DNA of 64,000 nt from Candidatus Aegiribacteria sp. (GCA_030594645.1 JAUVEU010000001.1:17405-81404); one strand, 5' to 3'; shown: positions 1 to 8,018, numbered from the stretch's first letter. Program-made: numbers and translations. Notes: a model not told the origin generated them from the letters alone.

Positions 1-433
1 CTGCGCTAATAGTACAGTAGGTATCGTAGATGTCGTAACCCCAACGCGTATCGCCTGTCCAAATGTTTGTGCAGGGTACGCTCTCTACCCATACATCGGT
101 GTTGGTATTGGGGTTATAATCGCAGGCATCATCTTCGGAGATGACAAAATTCATCATGGATCCCTGTTCACCTGTCCAGATCATCCATACGCGTATCCCT
201 GTGACATAATAGTTATCATCAAGCTCGAAATCATCACAGAGCCAGCGGTTGCCACTACTGTAAATGCTGTAACCGTTAAGCAGAGTTTCAAAACTGTAAG
301 TCTGTGAATAAACCAACCCATCAATCTCAACCGGACCGGTTCCCTGTGTGTGACAGGGACTCAGAGAAAGCGGCTGATCAGCCAGAACAGAAGCTATGGA
401 TAACAAGAGCAATGCAAAAAGGAGTTTCTTCAT
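1..433 (-). CDS. Secreted paralogous-family protein, 3' end outside window
   Basis: The reading frame is open from ATG at 433 to the window edge, so the C-terminal part is missing. It starts with a Sec signal peptide (MKKLLF, then a Leu-rich core ending Val-Leu-Ala-Asp) and continues with the family pattern of a CDDF motif, a VWMIW segment, NFVISED, DPNTN and a GYDIYD block. The same layout occurs in the complete copies ending at 5865 and 9924. The fold looks like an exported beta-sandwich; function is unknown. A good promoter lies upstream (470-498). The complete copies end in a TWGSIK-type C-terminus, so this one probably does too, but that part cannot be seen. Confidence 0.85.
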   Translation of the reverse strand, partial: MKKLLFALLLLSIASVLADQPLSLSPCHTQGTGPVEIDGLVYSQTYSFETLLNGYSIYSSGNRWLCDDFELDDNYYVTGIRVWMIWTGEQGSMMNFVISEDDACDYNPNTNTDVWVESVPCTNIWTGDTRWGYDIYDTYCTISA

Positions 434-469
434 TGCACACCTCCATCTACTGGAATTGCACCTAAATAT

Positions 470-498
470 ATTCTAGATAGATACATAAATGATGTCAA
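470..498 (-). promoter_or_regulatory. Sigma70-type promoter of the secreted protein ending at 433
   Basis: On the minus strand a TTGACA -35 box (493-498) and a TAGAAT -10 box (470-475) are exactly 17 bases apart, about 35 bases ahead of the start codon. The complete paralogues have the same arrangement at 6588-6616 and 10638-10666. Confidence 0.7.
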
Positions 499-528
499 CA
501 TGCAGTTGCTGCATCTCTTGGGGAGGGG

Positions 529-545
529 ACTTGCGACACTTGTAT
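529..545. promoter_or_regulatory. Conserved upstream motif shared by two paralogues
   Basis: A 17-base sequence (ACTTGCGACACTTGTAT on the plus strand) matches 15 of 17 positions at 6661-6677, upstream of the paralogue starting at 6551. It contains two ACTTG units nine bases apart. It lies 31 bases beyond the -35 box here and 45 bases beyond it in the other copy. It could be an activator site or simply leftover duplication homology. Confidence 0.3.
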
Positions 546-595
546 TTATTCAAGAAAATTATCTCTTTAAGTCGTAGAGTAATAAATTACGAAAC

Positions 596-630
596 TTGAC
601 AATGATATGTACATATTGTACAATACGTAC
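596..630 (+). promoter_or_regulatory. Promoter and palindromic operator of the toxin-antitoxin operon
   Basis: TTGACA (596-601) and TACAAT (619-624) are separated by 17 bases. A 22-base palindrome at 609-630, with GTAC at both ends and TTGTACAA at the centre, matches its own reverse complement at 20 of 22 positions and covers the -10 box. Phd/RelB antitoxins normally repress their own operon by binding such palindromes, so this is the probable operator. Confidence 0.7.
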
Positions 631-650
631 AAATAATGAAAGGAAGGAAT

Positions 651-902
651 ATGCCTGAAACTGTTTCGACTGCAGATGCTAGAATGAATTTCTCAGAGAT
701 TATAAACAAGGTTGCTTACGGTAATGAACCAATCATATTGACTCGTAGAGGTAAGAGCATCGCTGCACTTGTTTCTATTGCTGAACTTGAACTGCTTCAA
801 AGGATCGAAGAGCACCTGGATATTGAAGATGCTAAAGTAGCTTTAGCTGAACCTGGTGATAATATTTCAGCTGAAGAAGTGTGGAAATCTCTAGATCTCT
901 GA
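651..902 (+). CDS. Phd/YefM-family antitoxin
   Basis: 83 residues. The N-terminal half has the Phd/YefM pattern: a short beta-strand start (ETVSTADARMNFSEII), then PIILTRRGKSIAALVSIAELE. The variable, acidic C-terminal tail would be the toxin-neutralising part. The protein should bind the palindrome at 609-630 and repress the operon, more strongly with the toxin bound. The start at 651 is preferred because AGGAAGG (641-647) lies just before it; an in-frame ATG at 636 has no ribosome binding site. The toxin gene follows after three bases, as is usual for type II systems. Confidence 0.88.
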   Translation: MPETVSTADARMNFSEIINKVAYGNEPIILTRRGKSIAALVSIAELELLQRIEEHLDIEDAKVALAEPGDNISAEEVWKSLDL

Positions 903-905
903 TCA

Positions 906-1172
906 GTGAATTATTCCATTGAATTCAGACCTGCTGCTCTTAAAAACCTTAAACGGTTTCCGAAACGTGACTTAGTTCGAATCAAAAAGAAAATTGAGGG
1001 ACTTGGTAACAATCTACCTGACCCGAAAACAACCAAAGTGAAAGGGAAGAATTCTTTTCATAGAATTCGCTCTGGAAATTACCGTATTATCTATGAGATA
1101 CATGCAGGTAGATTAGTCATTCTTATCGTTAAGGTTGGTCATCGCAGGGATGTTTACAGAAATCTCACCTGA
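906..1172 (+). CDS. RelE/ParE-superfamily toxin
   Basis: 88 residues with a GTG start three bases after the antitoxin stop. It has the RelE/ParE fold pattern: YSIEFRPAALKNLKRFPK at the N-terminus, then a basic stretch, then the HRIRSGNYRIIYEI core and a final VGHRRDVYRNL. The conserved arginines of the core and the late His-Arg-Arg are kept, so the protein looks intact. RelE members cleave mRNA on the ribosome and ParE members poison gyrase; the HRIRSGNYRIIYEI/GHRRDVY pattern favours RelE/YoeB-type RNase activity, but this cannot be settled from sequence alone. Confidence 0.88.
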   Translation: MNYSIEFRPAALKNLKRFPKRDLVRIKKKIEGLGNNLPDPKTTKVKGKNSFHRIRSGNYRIIYEIHAGRLVILIVKVGHRRDVYRNLT

Positions 1173-1383
1173 GATTTTCGAATATCAGTCAGTATACAAA
1201 TGCTTGTGAGTTGGGAACATATTCTCTTCTAGTGGTTCATATTCTGCTCAGCGATAATAACCATTCCCAGAAGGGATTTGAAGCTTTGTCCGTTGGAGTC
1301 GCCGTTACTTTATCCAGCTCTTGAGAAATCGCTCAATTCAGGTAAAATCATTACAAGTTCCTGTTTCACCCATTTCTCGTTTC

Positions 1384-2253
1384 TTAACTGGTTGGGTTAC
1401 CTATTTTCCATACTCCCTTTTCCAGGAAAGCTTCAATGGTTTGCCGTTTGGCTTTATTGATTAAATTCGAATGCGAAAGACTATTCTGCTTTGCGTATTC
1501 ATTAAGAGTAATGATGTTCATTCCATCAAGGTATGCTAATCGTTTATGATAACTGTTGGTAATCGCTTTCCCAACTATTTCTTCCATAATCGAACTACTG
1601 TTACTTCCATCAAACTCTTCAAAGGCATCATAGTACAATGTACGGTCTATGAATTTAATGTTTATGGGTACATAACCTTCGCGGATCAATAAGTAATTGT
1701 TAAGCGCCCTTCCTATTCTCCCATTACCATCGACAAAAGGATGGATGTGTTCAAAACTGAGATGGAAGACAGCAATTCTATTTATGATACCCTCGCTCAC
1801 CGAAGAATTGTATTTGATGAACATATCCTCAAGTTTGCCTATAATGTGTTTGGGATCACAAGCGATATGATTTGCAACTCTTACCCATTCATCATTTTTC
1901 CTGAACCGACCTGCTATATCATCGCGAATATTCGCTATCAACATTCTATGCAGAAACAGAATCATCTCCAGGTTCAGTTCCTGCTGCTTTGCTTTTGTGT
2001 CTATGTATGTAACTACTCGCGCCAGGTTCCTGGCTTCGAATAATTCGCGTTCGGAGACATATCGGTCTAAATCGAGATGAAGGAGTATTTTCTCAGTTTC
2101 CTCCAAACTCAGAGTGCTGTTTTCAATAGCATTTGAATTATAGACCTGCTCTGCAACCTCTGCTTCACTGATTAGTTTAAGCAAGGAATCCTTATTGCGA
2201 GCAGATTGATAATACCGCTCTCTCAGTGAATCAATTTTCTTATAGACACTCAT
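1384..2253 (-). CDS. Fic-family adenylyltransferase with inhibitory helix
   Basis: 289 residues. The catalytic Fic motif HPFVDGNGRIGR is complete (His, Asn and Arg all present), so AMP transfer to a target hydroxyl is expected. The N-terminal region contains SNAIEN, which fits the (S/T)xxxE(G/N) inhibitory motif; its Glu normally blocks productive ATP binding, so this is a self-inhibited class II Fic protein. The last ~50 residues resemble a helix-turn-helix or substrate-recognition tail. ATG at 2253 is preferred because GGGAAAAG precedes it; ATG at 2265 is an alternative. It stands alone, convergent with the toxin-antitoxin pair. Two direct repeats upstream (2280-2346) may be its operator. 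The target is unknown. Confidence 0.88.
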   Translation of the reverse strand: MSVYKKIDSLRERYYQSARNKDSLLKLISEAEVAEQVYNSNAIENSTLSLEETEKILLHLDLDRYVSERELFEARNLARVVTYIDTKAKQQELNLEMILFLHRMLIANIRDDIAGRFRKNDEWVRVANHIACDPKHIIGKLEDMFIKYNSSVSEGIINRIAVFHLSFEHIHPFVDGNGRIGRALNNYLLIREGYVPINIKFIDRTLYYDAFEEFDGSNSSSIMEEIVGKAITNSYHKRLAYLDGMNIITLNEYAKQNSLSHSNLINKAKRQTIEAFLEKGVWKIGNPTS

Positions 2254-2279
2254 TACTTTTCCCATAACTTGAATTTAAC

Positions 2280-2346
2280 ATATTTTCACGCTTTTAGCAA
2301 CAAAACAGTTAACTATAGTGGGGATATGATATGTTTTCACGCTTTT
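2280..2346. repeat. Pair of 16-bp direct repeats upstream of the Fic gene
   Basis: ATATTTTCACGCTTTT at 2280-2295 and ATGTTTTCACGCTTTT at 2331-2346 differ at one position. The spacing is 51 bases, about five helical turns, so both copies face the same side of the DNA. They lie directly upstream of the Fic start and are plausible repressor sites. Confidence 0.5.
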
Positions 2347-2437
2347 CCAATCGATTCCAGCATAATACAACGTAAGGGAGATACCACCGCTGGTTAGGAT
2401 TGGCAGGTGCCCGTTAATTCATAACTGTTATGGATTT

Positions 2438-2575
2438 TCAGAAGAGGGTCTTTATGCTTCCCCAGGTTTCAGGTTCCAGAGCATTTACAATTTCTCCCGT
2501 CGGCATAGTCCAGACATAAATGTCTGTGATGTAGTAGTCACTATCAAGCTCGAAATCGTCACAGAACCAGCGGCG
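2438..2575 (-). pseudogene. Internally deleted remnant of the secreted paralogous family
   Basis: This 46-codon open stretch encodes the middle block of the family (RWFCDDFELD, DYYITDIYVW) joined directly and in frame to the family C-terminus (ALEPETWGSIKTLF, then stop). About half the protein is missing between them. A TAA codon lies immediately before the CDDF block, and no signal peptide or start is found upstream. It is a dead copy with a clean internal deletion. Confidence 0.75.
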
Positions 2576-2578
2576 TTA

Positions 2579-2828
2579 ATGTGTACCGTAATAATCAATT
2601 CTGATAAATTCAGTTGCATTACTTGTGAATATGTTGATTTGTGCTGGTCGCGAACGGAATTTTCAAGCCATTTGCTAATCCGTTACTTCATCCACTTAAT
2701 GTGATACACATTTGACATGCTAATGCAATTCTTGGTATTGTCTTTCCAGTACAGGAAAGCTGTGAATAATTATTCGGCAATTTCAAGGAATTGCCCTCAG
2801 TACGAATTCTATGGTTTTCTATAAACAG
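2579..2828. other. Non-coding stretch between the pseudogene and the cNMP-binding gene
   Basis: No convincing gene is visible. The left part may hold further decayed paralogue sequence. The right part is the leader of the next gene and ends in its ribosome binding site (GTGGAGAGG, 2829-2836). Confidence 0.4.
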
Positions 2829-2841
2829 TGGAGAGGTTTCC

Positions 2842-3813
2842 ATGAAAATTCACAATCTATTTAATACTGTTGATATCCTTTCTGAAAGCGGTGTGAGGGA
2901 TCTCTTTGAACAGATGGATGTGAACAAATCGGATATACTTGTTAAACAGGGAAATACTGGAACAGATCTATTTATTGTTGAATCCGGCGAATTTATTGTA
3001 ACTGATGAAAAAGGAGAAAGCAGGATTCTAGATACGCTCGGAAAAGGTGCTGTGTTCGGTGAAATGGCCTTCCTTGGTGGAGAAAACCGTTCAGCTAGTG
3101 TTACCGCGAATACTTCTGGAACCGTCTTGATGCTCTCCCGAGAACCATTTGTAGGATTTCTGAGAAAAAACCCCATCTCCGGAACTCGATTTCTTCTGTT
3201 TCTTGAAAAATTCATGGTTGACAGACTCAGAAAGGCAGATGCTCTTAGATCTCTCATCTCAAGTGACCATAAACTCAGTGAACGTCAGGAACTTAGAAAG
3301 CTGAGGGCTGATATCCGGGCTCGCAATAGAAAGCCCCTGTTTTCCGCCGATGATCCAATACTTTCTGAAATGTGCCACTGGATTTACGCTCATGATAATC
3401 AGATTCTATTCAGACAGTGGGACATGAGTACAGATCTTTTCATCATCAGAAAAGGAAAAGTAGTAGTCATGGACGACGATTCCGGAGGATTCATTCTTGG
3501 CACTTTTGGATCAAACGATGTTATTGGAGAACGGTCATTCCTTGATAACAAACCAAGAGGAACTACCGCAAAGGTAATTGGAAGTGCCGAAATACTGATG
3601 CTCTCGAGAGATACTCTCCTTGAGCTCCTCGATAAAAACAGTACAAACGCCATCAGCCTGAATCTCAGCCTTGGAAGTCTTCTCGCCAAGAGACTTATCC
3701 TGGCAAATGAAACTCTAAGACTCTTATCAAATGAAGATCTGAGAGAAAGAGCAGAGGTTTCAAGATTGCTCAGCGAAATGCGAAAATCTCTCCGTATTAC
3801 AGCTCTGCACTGA
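2842..3813 (+). CDS. Tandem cyclic-nucleotide-binding-domain protein
   Basis: 323 residues with two cNMP-binding (Crp-like) domains. The first, about residues 15-135, has the phosphate-binding-cassette-like GAVFGEMAFLGGENRSASV. The second, about residues 185-305, has NDVIGERSFLDNKPRGTTAKV. Both keep the Gly-Glu pair and a later Arg or Thr typical of nucleotide contacts. There is no helix-turn-helix, kinase or membrane segment, so it is probably a soluble regulatory subunit or adaptor. The start at 2842 is chosen for GTGGAGAGG just upstream; an upstream in-frame ATG (2791) has no such site. The ligand (cAMP, cGMP or other) cannot be told. Confidence 0.85.
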   Translation: MKIHNLFNTVDILSESGVRDLFEQMDVNKSDILVKQGNTGTDLFIVESGEFIVTDEKGESRILDTLGKGAVFGEMAFLGGENRSASVTANTSGTVLMLSREPFVGFLRKNPISGTRFLLFLEKFMVDRLRKADALRSLISSDHKLSERQELRKLRADIRARNRKPLFSADDPILSEMCHWIYAHDNQILFRQWDMSTDLFIIRKGKVVVMDDDSGGFILGTFGSNDVIGERSFLDNKPRGTTAKVIGSAEILMLSRDTLLELLDKNSTNAISLNLSLGSLLAKRLILANETLRLLSNEDLRERAEVSRLLSEMRKSLRITALH

Positions 3814-4050
3814 TCTGCATATTCTGTATTCTTTGATCATCACTTAATCTGTATTTCTTAATCGGCTTGGCAGCATGAGAAAGAAAGACGGGAACCAAGC
3901 TCACAGGTGAATCAGCCAGGGCGGAATACAGTTATATCTAACAACTGTCCTCCAAAGAGGAAAGACAGTCGGAGTAAGGTAATACAATTATCCCGAACAA
4001 CTTGACATCCTGCCAGATTACTGCAATCCTTAAAACACAGGAGGTATCCC

Positions 4051-5850
4051 ATGTATAAAATAATTCTGCTTTTGCTGTTATACGGTTCTTTCGTTATTTC
4101 AAATGCTGATTCTGCAATTCAGACTGATTGGTCCGGGGGTCAAGGACTCCTGGGTCCGGTTAGTGAGTGGAATAATCGATTTTATTCTGCTATCGATGTA
4201 CATTGGAGCATTCCCGGGAGTATTATGCTCCCTTTTCCCGCTGAGCAAACCGTTGATGATGACTTCGACGGTAATAGCGTATACTCAGAGGATATTGACA
4301 GCGATGGAGACATGGACATCCTCGGTGCCGGTGATTACACCATCACCTGGTGGGAGAATGCAGACGGTTCGGGTTCATCCTGGATCGAGCATATCGTTGA
4401 TGGGGACTTCAATAGTGCGAGATCCGTATACTCAGAGGATATAGACGGCGACGGCTATATGGATATACTCGGTGCTGGTGGATACGACATCATCTGGTGG
4501 GAGAATACAGACGGTTCGGGTTCATCCTGGATCAAGCATACCGTTGACGGGGATTTTGATGGCGCCAGGTCAGTATATTCCGCGGATATCAATAGTGACG
4601 GCTATATGGATATCCTCGGCGCTGCTTTTTACGCTGACGACATCACGTGGTGGGAGAATATCGATGGTTCTGGTACATCCTGGATCGAGCATACGATTTC
4701 TTGGGACTTCGATGGTGCCACTTCCATATACCCCGAAGACATGGACGGCGACGGTGACATTGACGTGCTCGGTGCTGCTGAAAAAGCTGATGATATCACC
4801 TGGTGGGAGAATATCAACGGCTCGGGTACATCCTGGATCGAGCATACTGTTGATGTAGACTTCGGTGGAGCTGCGTCCGTTTACTCGGAGGACATAGATG
4901 GTGACGGAGATATGGACGTGCTTGGTGCTTCTTTTATTGACTGGGATATAACCTGGTGGGAGAATATCAACGGCTCGGGTACATCCTGGGTGGAGCATAT
5001 CATCTTTGGAGGGTTTAAAGGCACGCATTCTGTATACTCAGAAGACCTGGATGATGACGGTGACATGGACGTACTCGGTGCTGCATGGACAGACAACGAC
5101 ATCATCTGGTGGGAGAATACAGACGGCTCGGGTTCATCCTGGATCAAGCACACCATTGATGGAAATTTCAGTTGGGCCTGGTCCGTATACTCGGAAGATA
5201 TAGACGGTGACGGAGAGATGGACATCCTCGGTGCTGCATGGAATGACGGCATCATCTGGTGGAAGCTTGATGCATATCCACCTGGAGGTTCACTTATATC
5301 CAGTATTCTTGATACGCAGGGGGATCCCTACTGGGATTATCTCGATTGGAATTCACACACCCCTCTGGGAACCTCTGTTTCATTCCGGGTCAGATCATCG
5401 GGCGACAGCAATAACATGGGAGCATGGTCAGACACACTGACCTCACCGTGTCTACTGGAAAGTATCCTGATCGATGGTAACAGATACGTACAGTACATGG
5501 CTATACTCGAAACATTCAACACTGATACTACTCCCACGCTTAACGATGTCACGATCAGCTGGGATCCAACGGAAATCGTGGACAGTGAGTATCCCGCTAT
5601 CCTGGCGCTTCTGCCCTTCTCACCAAATCCTGCTTCAGCTCCTGTCGTAAGGTTCAGCCTGCCCGAGCCTGCTTCTGTCGAAATCTCCATCTTTGACATG
5701 TCAGGCCGACTCATCAGTGAGATTAATGGAGATGAATACTCTCAGGGGGTTCACGATGTTCTGCTGGGAAACTTCAATTCCGGGATTCACTTCTGCAGGA
5801 TGATCTCTGGAGACTTCACGGCAATACAACGCTTCGTGGTGATAGAGTAG
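4051..5850 (+). CDS. Secreted VCBS/FG-GAP-like repeat protein with C-terminal sorting domain
   Basis: 599 residues preceded by AGGAGG. A signal peptide comes first (hydrophobic residues 3-20). About residues 65-410 hold seven ~50-residue repeats, each with SVYSEDIDGDGDMD-like Asp-rich loops followed by ILGA, then (I)xWWEN and GSGxSWIEH. The DxDxDG pattern suggests calcium-bound beta-propeller blades of the FG-GAP/VCBS type. After a beta-rich segment, the last ~85 residues form a FlgD/T9SS type A-like sorting domain (SPNPASAPVVRFSLPEP, DMSGRLI, GIHFCRM). Similar C-terminal domains end the proteins at 28357 and 49330. It is probably exported to the cell surface; the ligand is unknown. The DNA repeats are also strong (~150-bp period) and would favour copy-number changes. 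Confidence 0.87.
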   Translation: MYKIILLLLLYGSFVISNADSAIQTDWSGGQGLLGPVSEWNNRFYSAIDVHWSIPGSIMLPFPAEQTVDDDFDGNSVYSEDIDSDGDMDILGAGDYTITWWENADGSGSSWIEHIVDGDFNSARSVYSEDIDGDGYMDILGAGGYDIIWWENTDGSGSSWIKHTVDGDFDGARSVYSADINSDGYMDILGAAFYADDITWWENIDGSGTSWIEHTISWDFDGATSIYPEDMDGDGDIDVLGAAEKADDITWWENINGSGTSWIEHTVDVDFGGAASVYSEDIDGDGDMDVLGASFIDWDITWWENINGSGTSWVEHIIFGGFKGTHSVYSEDLDDDGDMDVLGAAWTDNDIIWWENTDGSGSSWIKHTIDGNFSWAWSVYSEDIDGDGEMDILGAAWNDGIIWWKLDAYPPGGSLISSILDTQGDPYWDYLDWNSHTPLGTSVSFRVRSSGDSNNMGAWSDTLTSPCLLESILIDGNRYVQYMAILETFNTDTTPTLNDVTISWDPTEIVDSEYPAILALLPFSPNPASAPVVRFSLPEPASVEISIFDMSGRLISEINGDEYSQGVHDVLLGNFNSGIHFCRMISGDFTAIQRFVVIE

Positions 5851-5864
5851 CAGCTGACAGAGAT

Positions 5865-6551
5865 CTAGAAGAGGGTCTTGATGCTGCCCCAGGTTCCAGA
5901 TTCCAGGGCATTGACAGGCTCCCCCCAGAAATCGAAGAACATATCCATATCTGTACCAAATACGATATCCGACCTGGTGTATGAGCCTGACCCGTTATAG
6001 TCAAACCAGCAGTAGTCACCAACAAAGTTGCCGCTGAAAAGCATGGCGTAATTGACTCCAATATCAGCCTGTACCTCAAAGTAGTAGTGAACGCCGGCCG
6101 TAAGCTCAGGATAAGCATCCGCGCTGATGATGCAGTGGATCTCATAGATGTCGAAGCCCCATTGATTGTCACCGGTGAATGTGTTGGTACAGGGAACGGT
6201 CTCGGACCATACATCGATGTTGGTATTGGGATCCCAATCACCGATATTATCCTCGGAAATGACAAGGTTCATCATCGAGGCCTGTTCAGTTGTCCACATC
6301 ATATAGACATAGATTTCATCAATATAGTAATCGTTATCGAGCACGAAATCATCACAGGCCCATCCTCCGTGTTCACCATAAATCATAACACCGTAACCTG
6401 CAAAACTTAAATCGTAAGGTTGCGAATACACCAGATAATCAACTGAGATCGGACCGGTTCCTTGAAGATGACGGGGACTCAGAACAGCAGGCTGGTCAGC
6501 CAGGATAGAAACTGTGGATAGGAATAGCAAAGTGAAAAGCAGTTTCTTCAT
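5865..6551 (-). CDS. Secreted paralogous-family protein with TWGSIK C-terminus
   Basis: 228 residues and complete. Signal peptide MKKLLFTLLFLSTVSILA, then a beta-rich domain with WACDDFVLD, a WTTEQASMMNLVISED block, DPNTNIDVW, CTNTFTGDNQWGFDIYEIHC, a HYYFEVQADIG block and MDMFFDFWGEPVNALE, ending in GTWGSIKTLF. The family is not recognised; the layout suggests one exported beta-sandwich domain. Three Cys in the middle could form a disulphide. It converges on the VCBS-like protein and has its own promoter (6588-6616). It is closest in layout to the copies at 1-433 and 9924-10604. Confidence 0.87.
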   Translation of the reverse strand: MKKLLFTLLFLSTVSILADQPAVLSPRHLQGTGPISVDYLVYSQPYDLSFAGYGVMIYGEHGGWACDDFVLDNDYYIDEIYVYMMWTTEQASMMNLVISEDNIGDWDPNTNIDVWSETVPCTNTFTGDNQWGFDIYEIHCIISADAYPELTAGVHYYFEVQADIGVNYAMLFSGNFVGDYCWFDYNGSGSYTRSDIVFGTDMDMFFDFWGEPVNALESGTWGSIKTLF

Positions 6552-6587
6552 TGTGCACCTCCATCTATTGAAAATATAGCTAAATAG

Positions 6588-6616
6588 ATTAGAAATATAC
6601 GCCTAATATGAGTCAA
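6588..6616 (-). promoter_or_regulatory. Promoter of the secreted protein starting at 6551
   Basis: On the minus strand TTGACT (6611-6616) and TCTAAT (6588-6593) are 17 bases apart, about 37 bases before the start codon, as in the paralogue at 433. Confidence 0.6.
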
Positions 6617-6660
6617 GATACGGCTGTGGCACAATGGGGTCGACAATGTGGTAGGATGTC

Positions 6661-6677
6661 ACTTGCGGCACTTGCAT
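6661..6677. promoter_or_regulatory. Second copy of the conserved upstream motif
   Basis: ACTTGCGGCACTTGCAT matches the motif at 529-545 at 15 of 17 positions and again contains two ACTTG units nine bases apart. It lies upstream of the promoter at 6588-6616. Confidence 0.3.
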
Positions 6678-6806
6678 AATTATTTTGAGAATCTTCAGCG
6701 TGAGTTAACCTTGAACAACTCGTATCACGAGCCGAAGGGATCCCTTTGGGACCACCATTCTTTAACCGCTGTCATGCACCTGTCAATTCACAAGTAGTAC
6801 AAATTT

Positions 6807-7230
6807 CTAGAAGATGGTCTTGATACTGCCCCAGGTTTCAGGTTCTAACACATTCATTACAGCTATGAAAACAAAAAACATATCAGAATCCTCGTTAAAA
6901 GCTTCATCGGATCTTACCCATATACCAGAGCCATCATCGATCCAGCAGTAATCACCATAGTAATTAGGACTGACCAGAATAAAGCAATTGTCCGGGGTTA
7001 CTGCCTGGGTTTCAAAGTAATAGTGTGTGCTGCAATTAAGATTAACACCGGGACTGATTTCGCAATAAGTCTCATAGATGTCGTATCCCCAGTTGCTGTA
7101 GCCTGTCGGGGTGTTGATACAGGGAATGCTCTCAGCCCAAACATCGATGGTGATGTTTGGATCGGAATCGCCAGCCTGATTGTAGTCATCAGTCCCTGAG
7201 CCTCCACCGGAATAATCAGTAACGCTTCGC
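6807..7230 (-). pseudogene. 5'-truncated, frameshifted copy of the secreted paralogous family
   Basis: Reading leftwards from about 7190 to the TAG at 6807-6809 gives the family blocks DPNITIDVWAESIPC, SNWGYDIYETYC, THYYFET, CWIDDGSGIWVRSD and the end VLEPETWGSIKTIF. The expected upstream block (EQGSMMNLVISE in intact copies) appears only in another frame near 7170-7210, which indicates a frameshift. The signal peptide and N-terminal ~70 residues are absent. The C-terminal tag is still intact. Confidence 0.75.
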
Positions 7231-7467
7231 AGGCTTACCCCTTAGGTGGACAGTTGTTAGAATGAGACCTCCTGACAAATACAAGTCCGTTTCAGATCGC
7301 CGTATGTTCTCCGGACAATAGTGTTTCATTAATAATAATGCTGACCTGTCTTTCGTTCAGATCTTAGACGGATATCTCGATGTGCAGGACTGAAGAGTAA
7401 AACCGATAGATCAGGGAGTGCTGAACAGGTTGGGGTGCGACTGTCTCTTTTTGACTGAATAGAGGAT
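7231..7467. other. Non-coding stretch before the RRM-gene promoter
   Basis: No gene or clear repeat is seen between the truncated paralogue and the promoter at 7468. Confidence 0.35.
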
Positions 7468-7496
7468 TTGTCAAATAAAAATCAATGCTGTATAAT
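7468..7496 (+). promoter_or_regulatory. Strong sigma70-type promoter of the RRM gene
   Basis: TTGTCA (7468-7473) and a perfect TATAAT (7491-7496) are 17 bases apart. Transcription would start near 7503, giving a leader of about 260 bases before the RRM gene at 7764. Confidence 0.65.
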
Positions 7497-7639
7497 ACCC
7501 AAAGCTTGTTGAAATCAAGTTAGTTTTGGTTATTTACTGTGTTGCGAAGAGGTATACGTCATTTCGAATCATATCAGTACTTTAGATTCCATGGCCATCA
7601 TCGCATGAGTGAAAATAAATATAATCGCACGTATTCTCT

Positions 7640-7753
7640 GCTGCGATTGTGCAGCACGGTTCCGGGCCGTATCCCGGTCAAGCATGACCCCTGCTAGAGG
7701 GGCAACAGCAGCATTTATGCTGCGTGGTACTTAGGGACGAAAGTCCCGGGAAC
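7640..7753 (+). promoter_or_regulatory. Multi-hairpin 5' leader of the RRM gene
   Basis: Five consecutive hairpins can be drawn: GCTGC/GCAGC (7640-7655), CCGGG/CCCGG (7662-7677), CCCC/GGGG (7688-7702), GCAGCA/TGCTGC (7708-7723), and GGGAC-GAAA-GTCCC (7734-7747), a perfect stem with a GNRA tetraloop. GTTCC (7659-7663) can also pair with GGAAC (7749-7753) to close a multibranch structure directly beside the AGGAG ribosome binding site (7754-7758). This suggests control of translation, perhaps by the RRM protein itself or by temperature. It does not match a riboswitch consensus I can recall. Confidence 0.5.
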
Positions 7754-7763
7754 AGGAGTTCTG

Positions 7764-8018
7764 ATGAATAAGAAGCTTTTTGTTGGTGGATTAGCCTGGG
7801 CAACAAACGATGAAGGTCTGAGAAAGGCTTTTGAGGAATTTGGAGCTATTGAAGAGGCAAACGTTGTCTGCGAAAGAGACACAGGCCGTTCAAGAGGATT
7901 CGGTTTTGTAACTTTCGAAACCGAAGAGGGCGCAAAGGCAGCTCAGGAGGCAATGCACGGACAGGAAATAGATGGACGCCAGCTCAGAGTGGACTTTGCT
8001 AACAGCAAGCCCAGATAA
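7764..8018 (+). CDS. RRM-domain RNA-binding protein
   Basis: 84 residues, a single RNA-recognition motif with almost no extra sequence. RNP2 is LFVGGLAW (about residues 5-12) and RNP1 is [10 protein letters not shown] (about residues 43-52), with the aromatic residues that stack on RNA present. It resembles the small glycine-poor Rbp proteins of cyanobacteria and other bacteria, which bind single-stranded RNA and often respond to cold. It is monocistronic: strong promoter, long structured leader, AGGAG site and terminator just downstream. The targets cannot be told from sequence. Confidence 0.92.
   Translation: MNKKLFVGGLAWATNDEGLRKAFEEFGAIEEANVVCERDTGRSRGFGFVTFETEEGAKAAQEAMHGQEIDGRQLRVDFANSKPR

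Noticed and set aside
1278..1460. A 60-codon plus-strand frame near the Fic gene end
   Set aside because: No ribosome binding site, no motif, overlaps the end of the Fic gene.
4260..5260. CRISPR array
   Set aside because: The ~150-bp units encode a continuous protein repeat and there are no short constant repeats with varying spacers.
7640..7753. Known riboswitch class (SAM, c-di-GMP, cobalamin)
   Set aside because: The conserved core sequences of these families were not found; only the hairpins themselves are supported.
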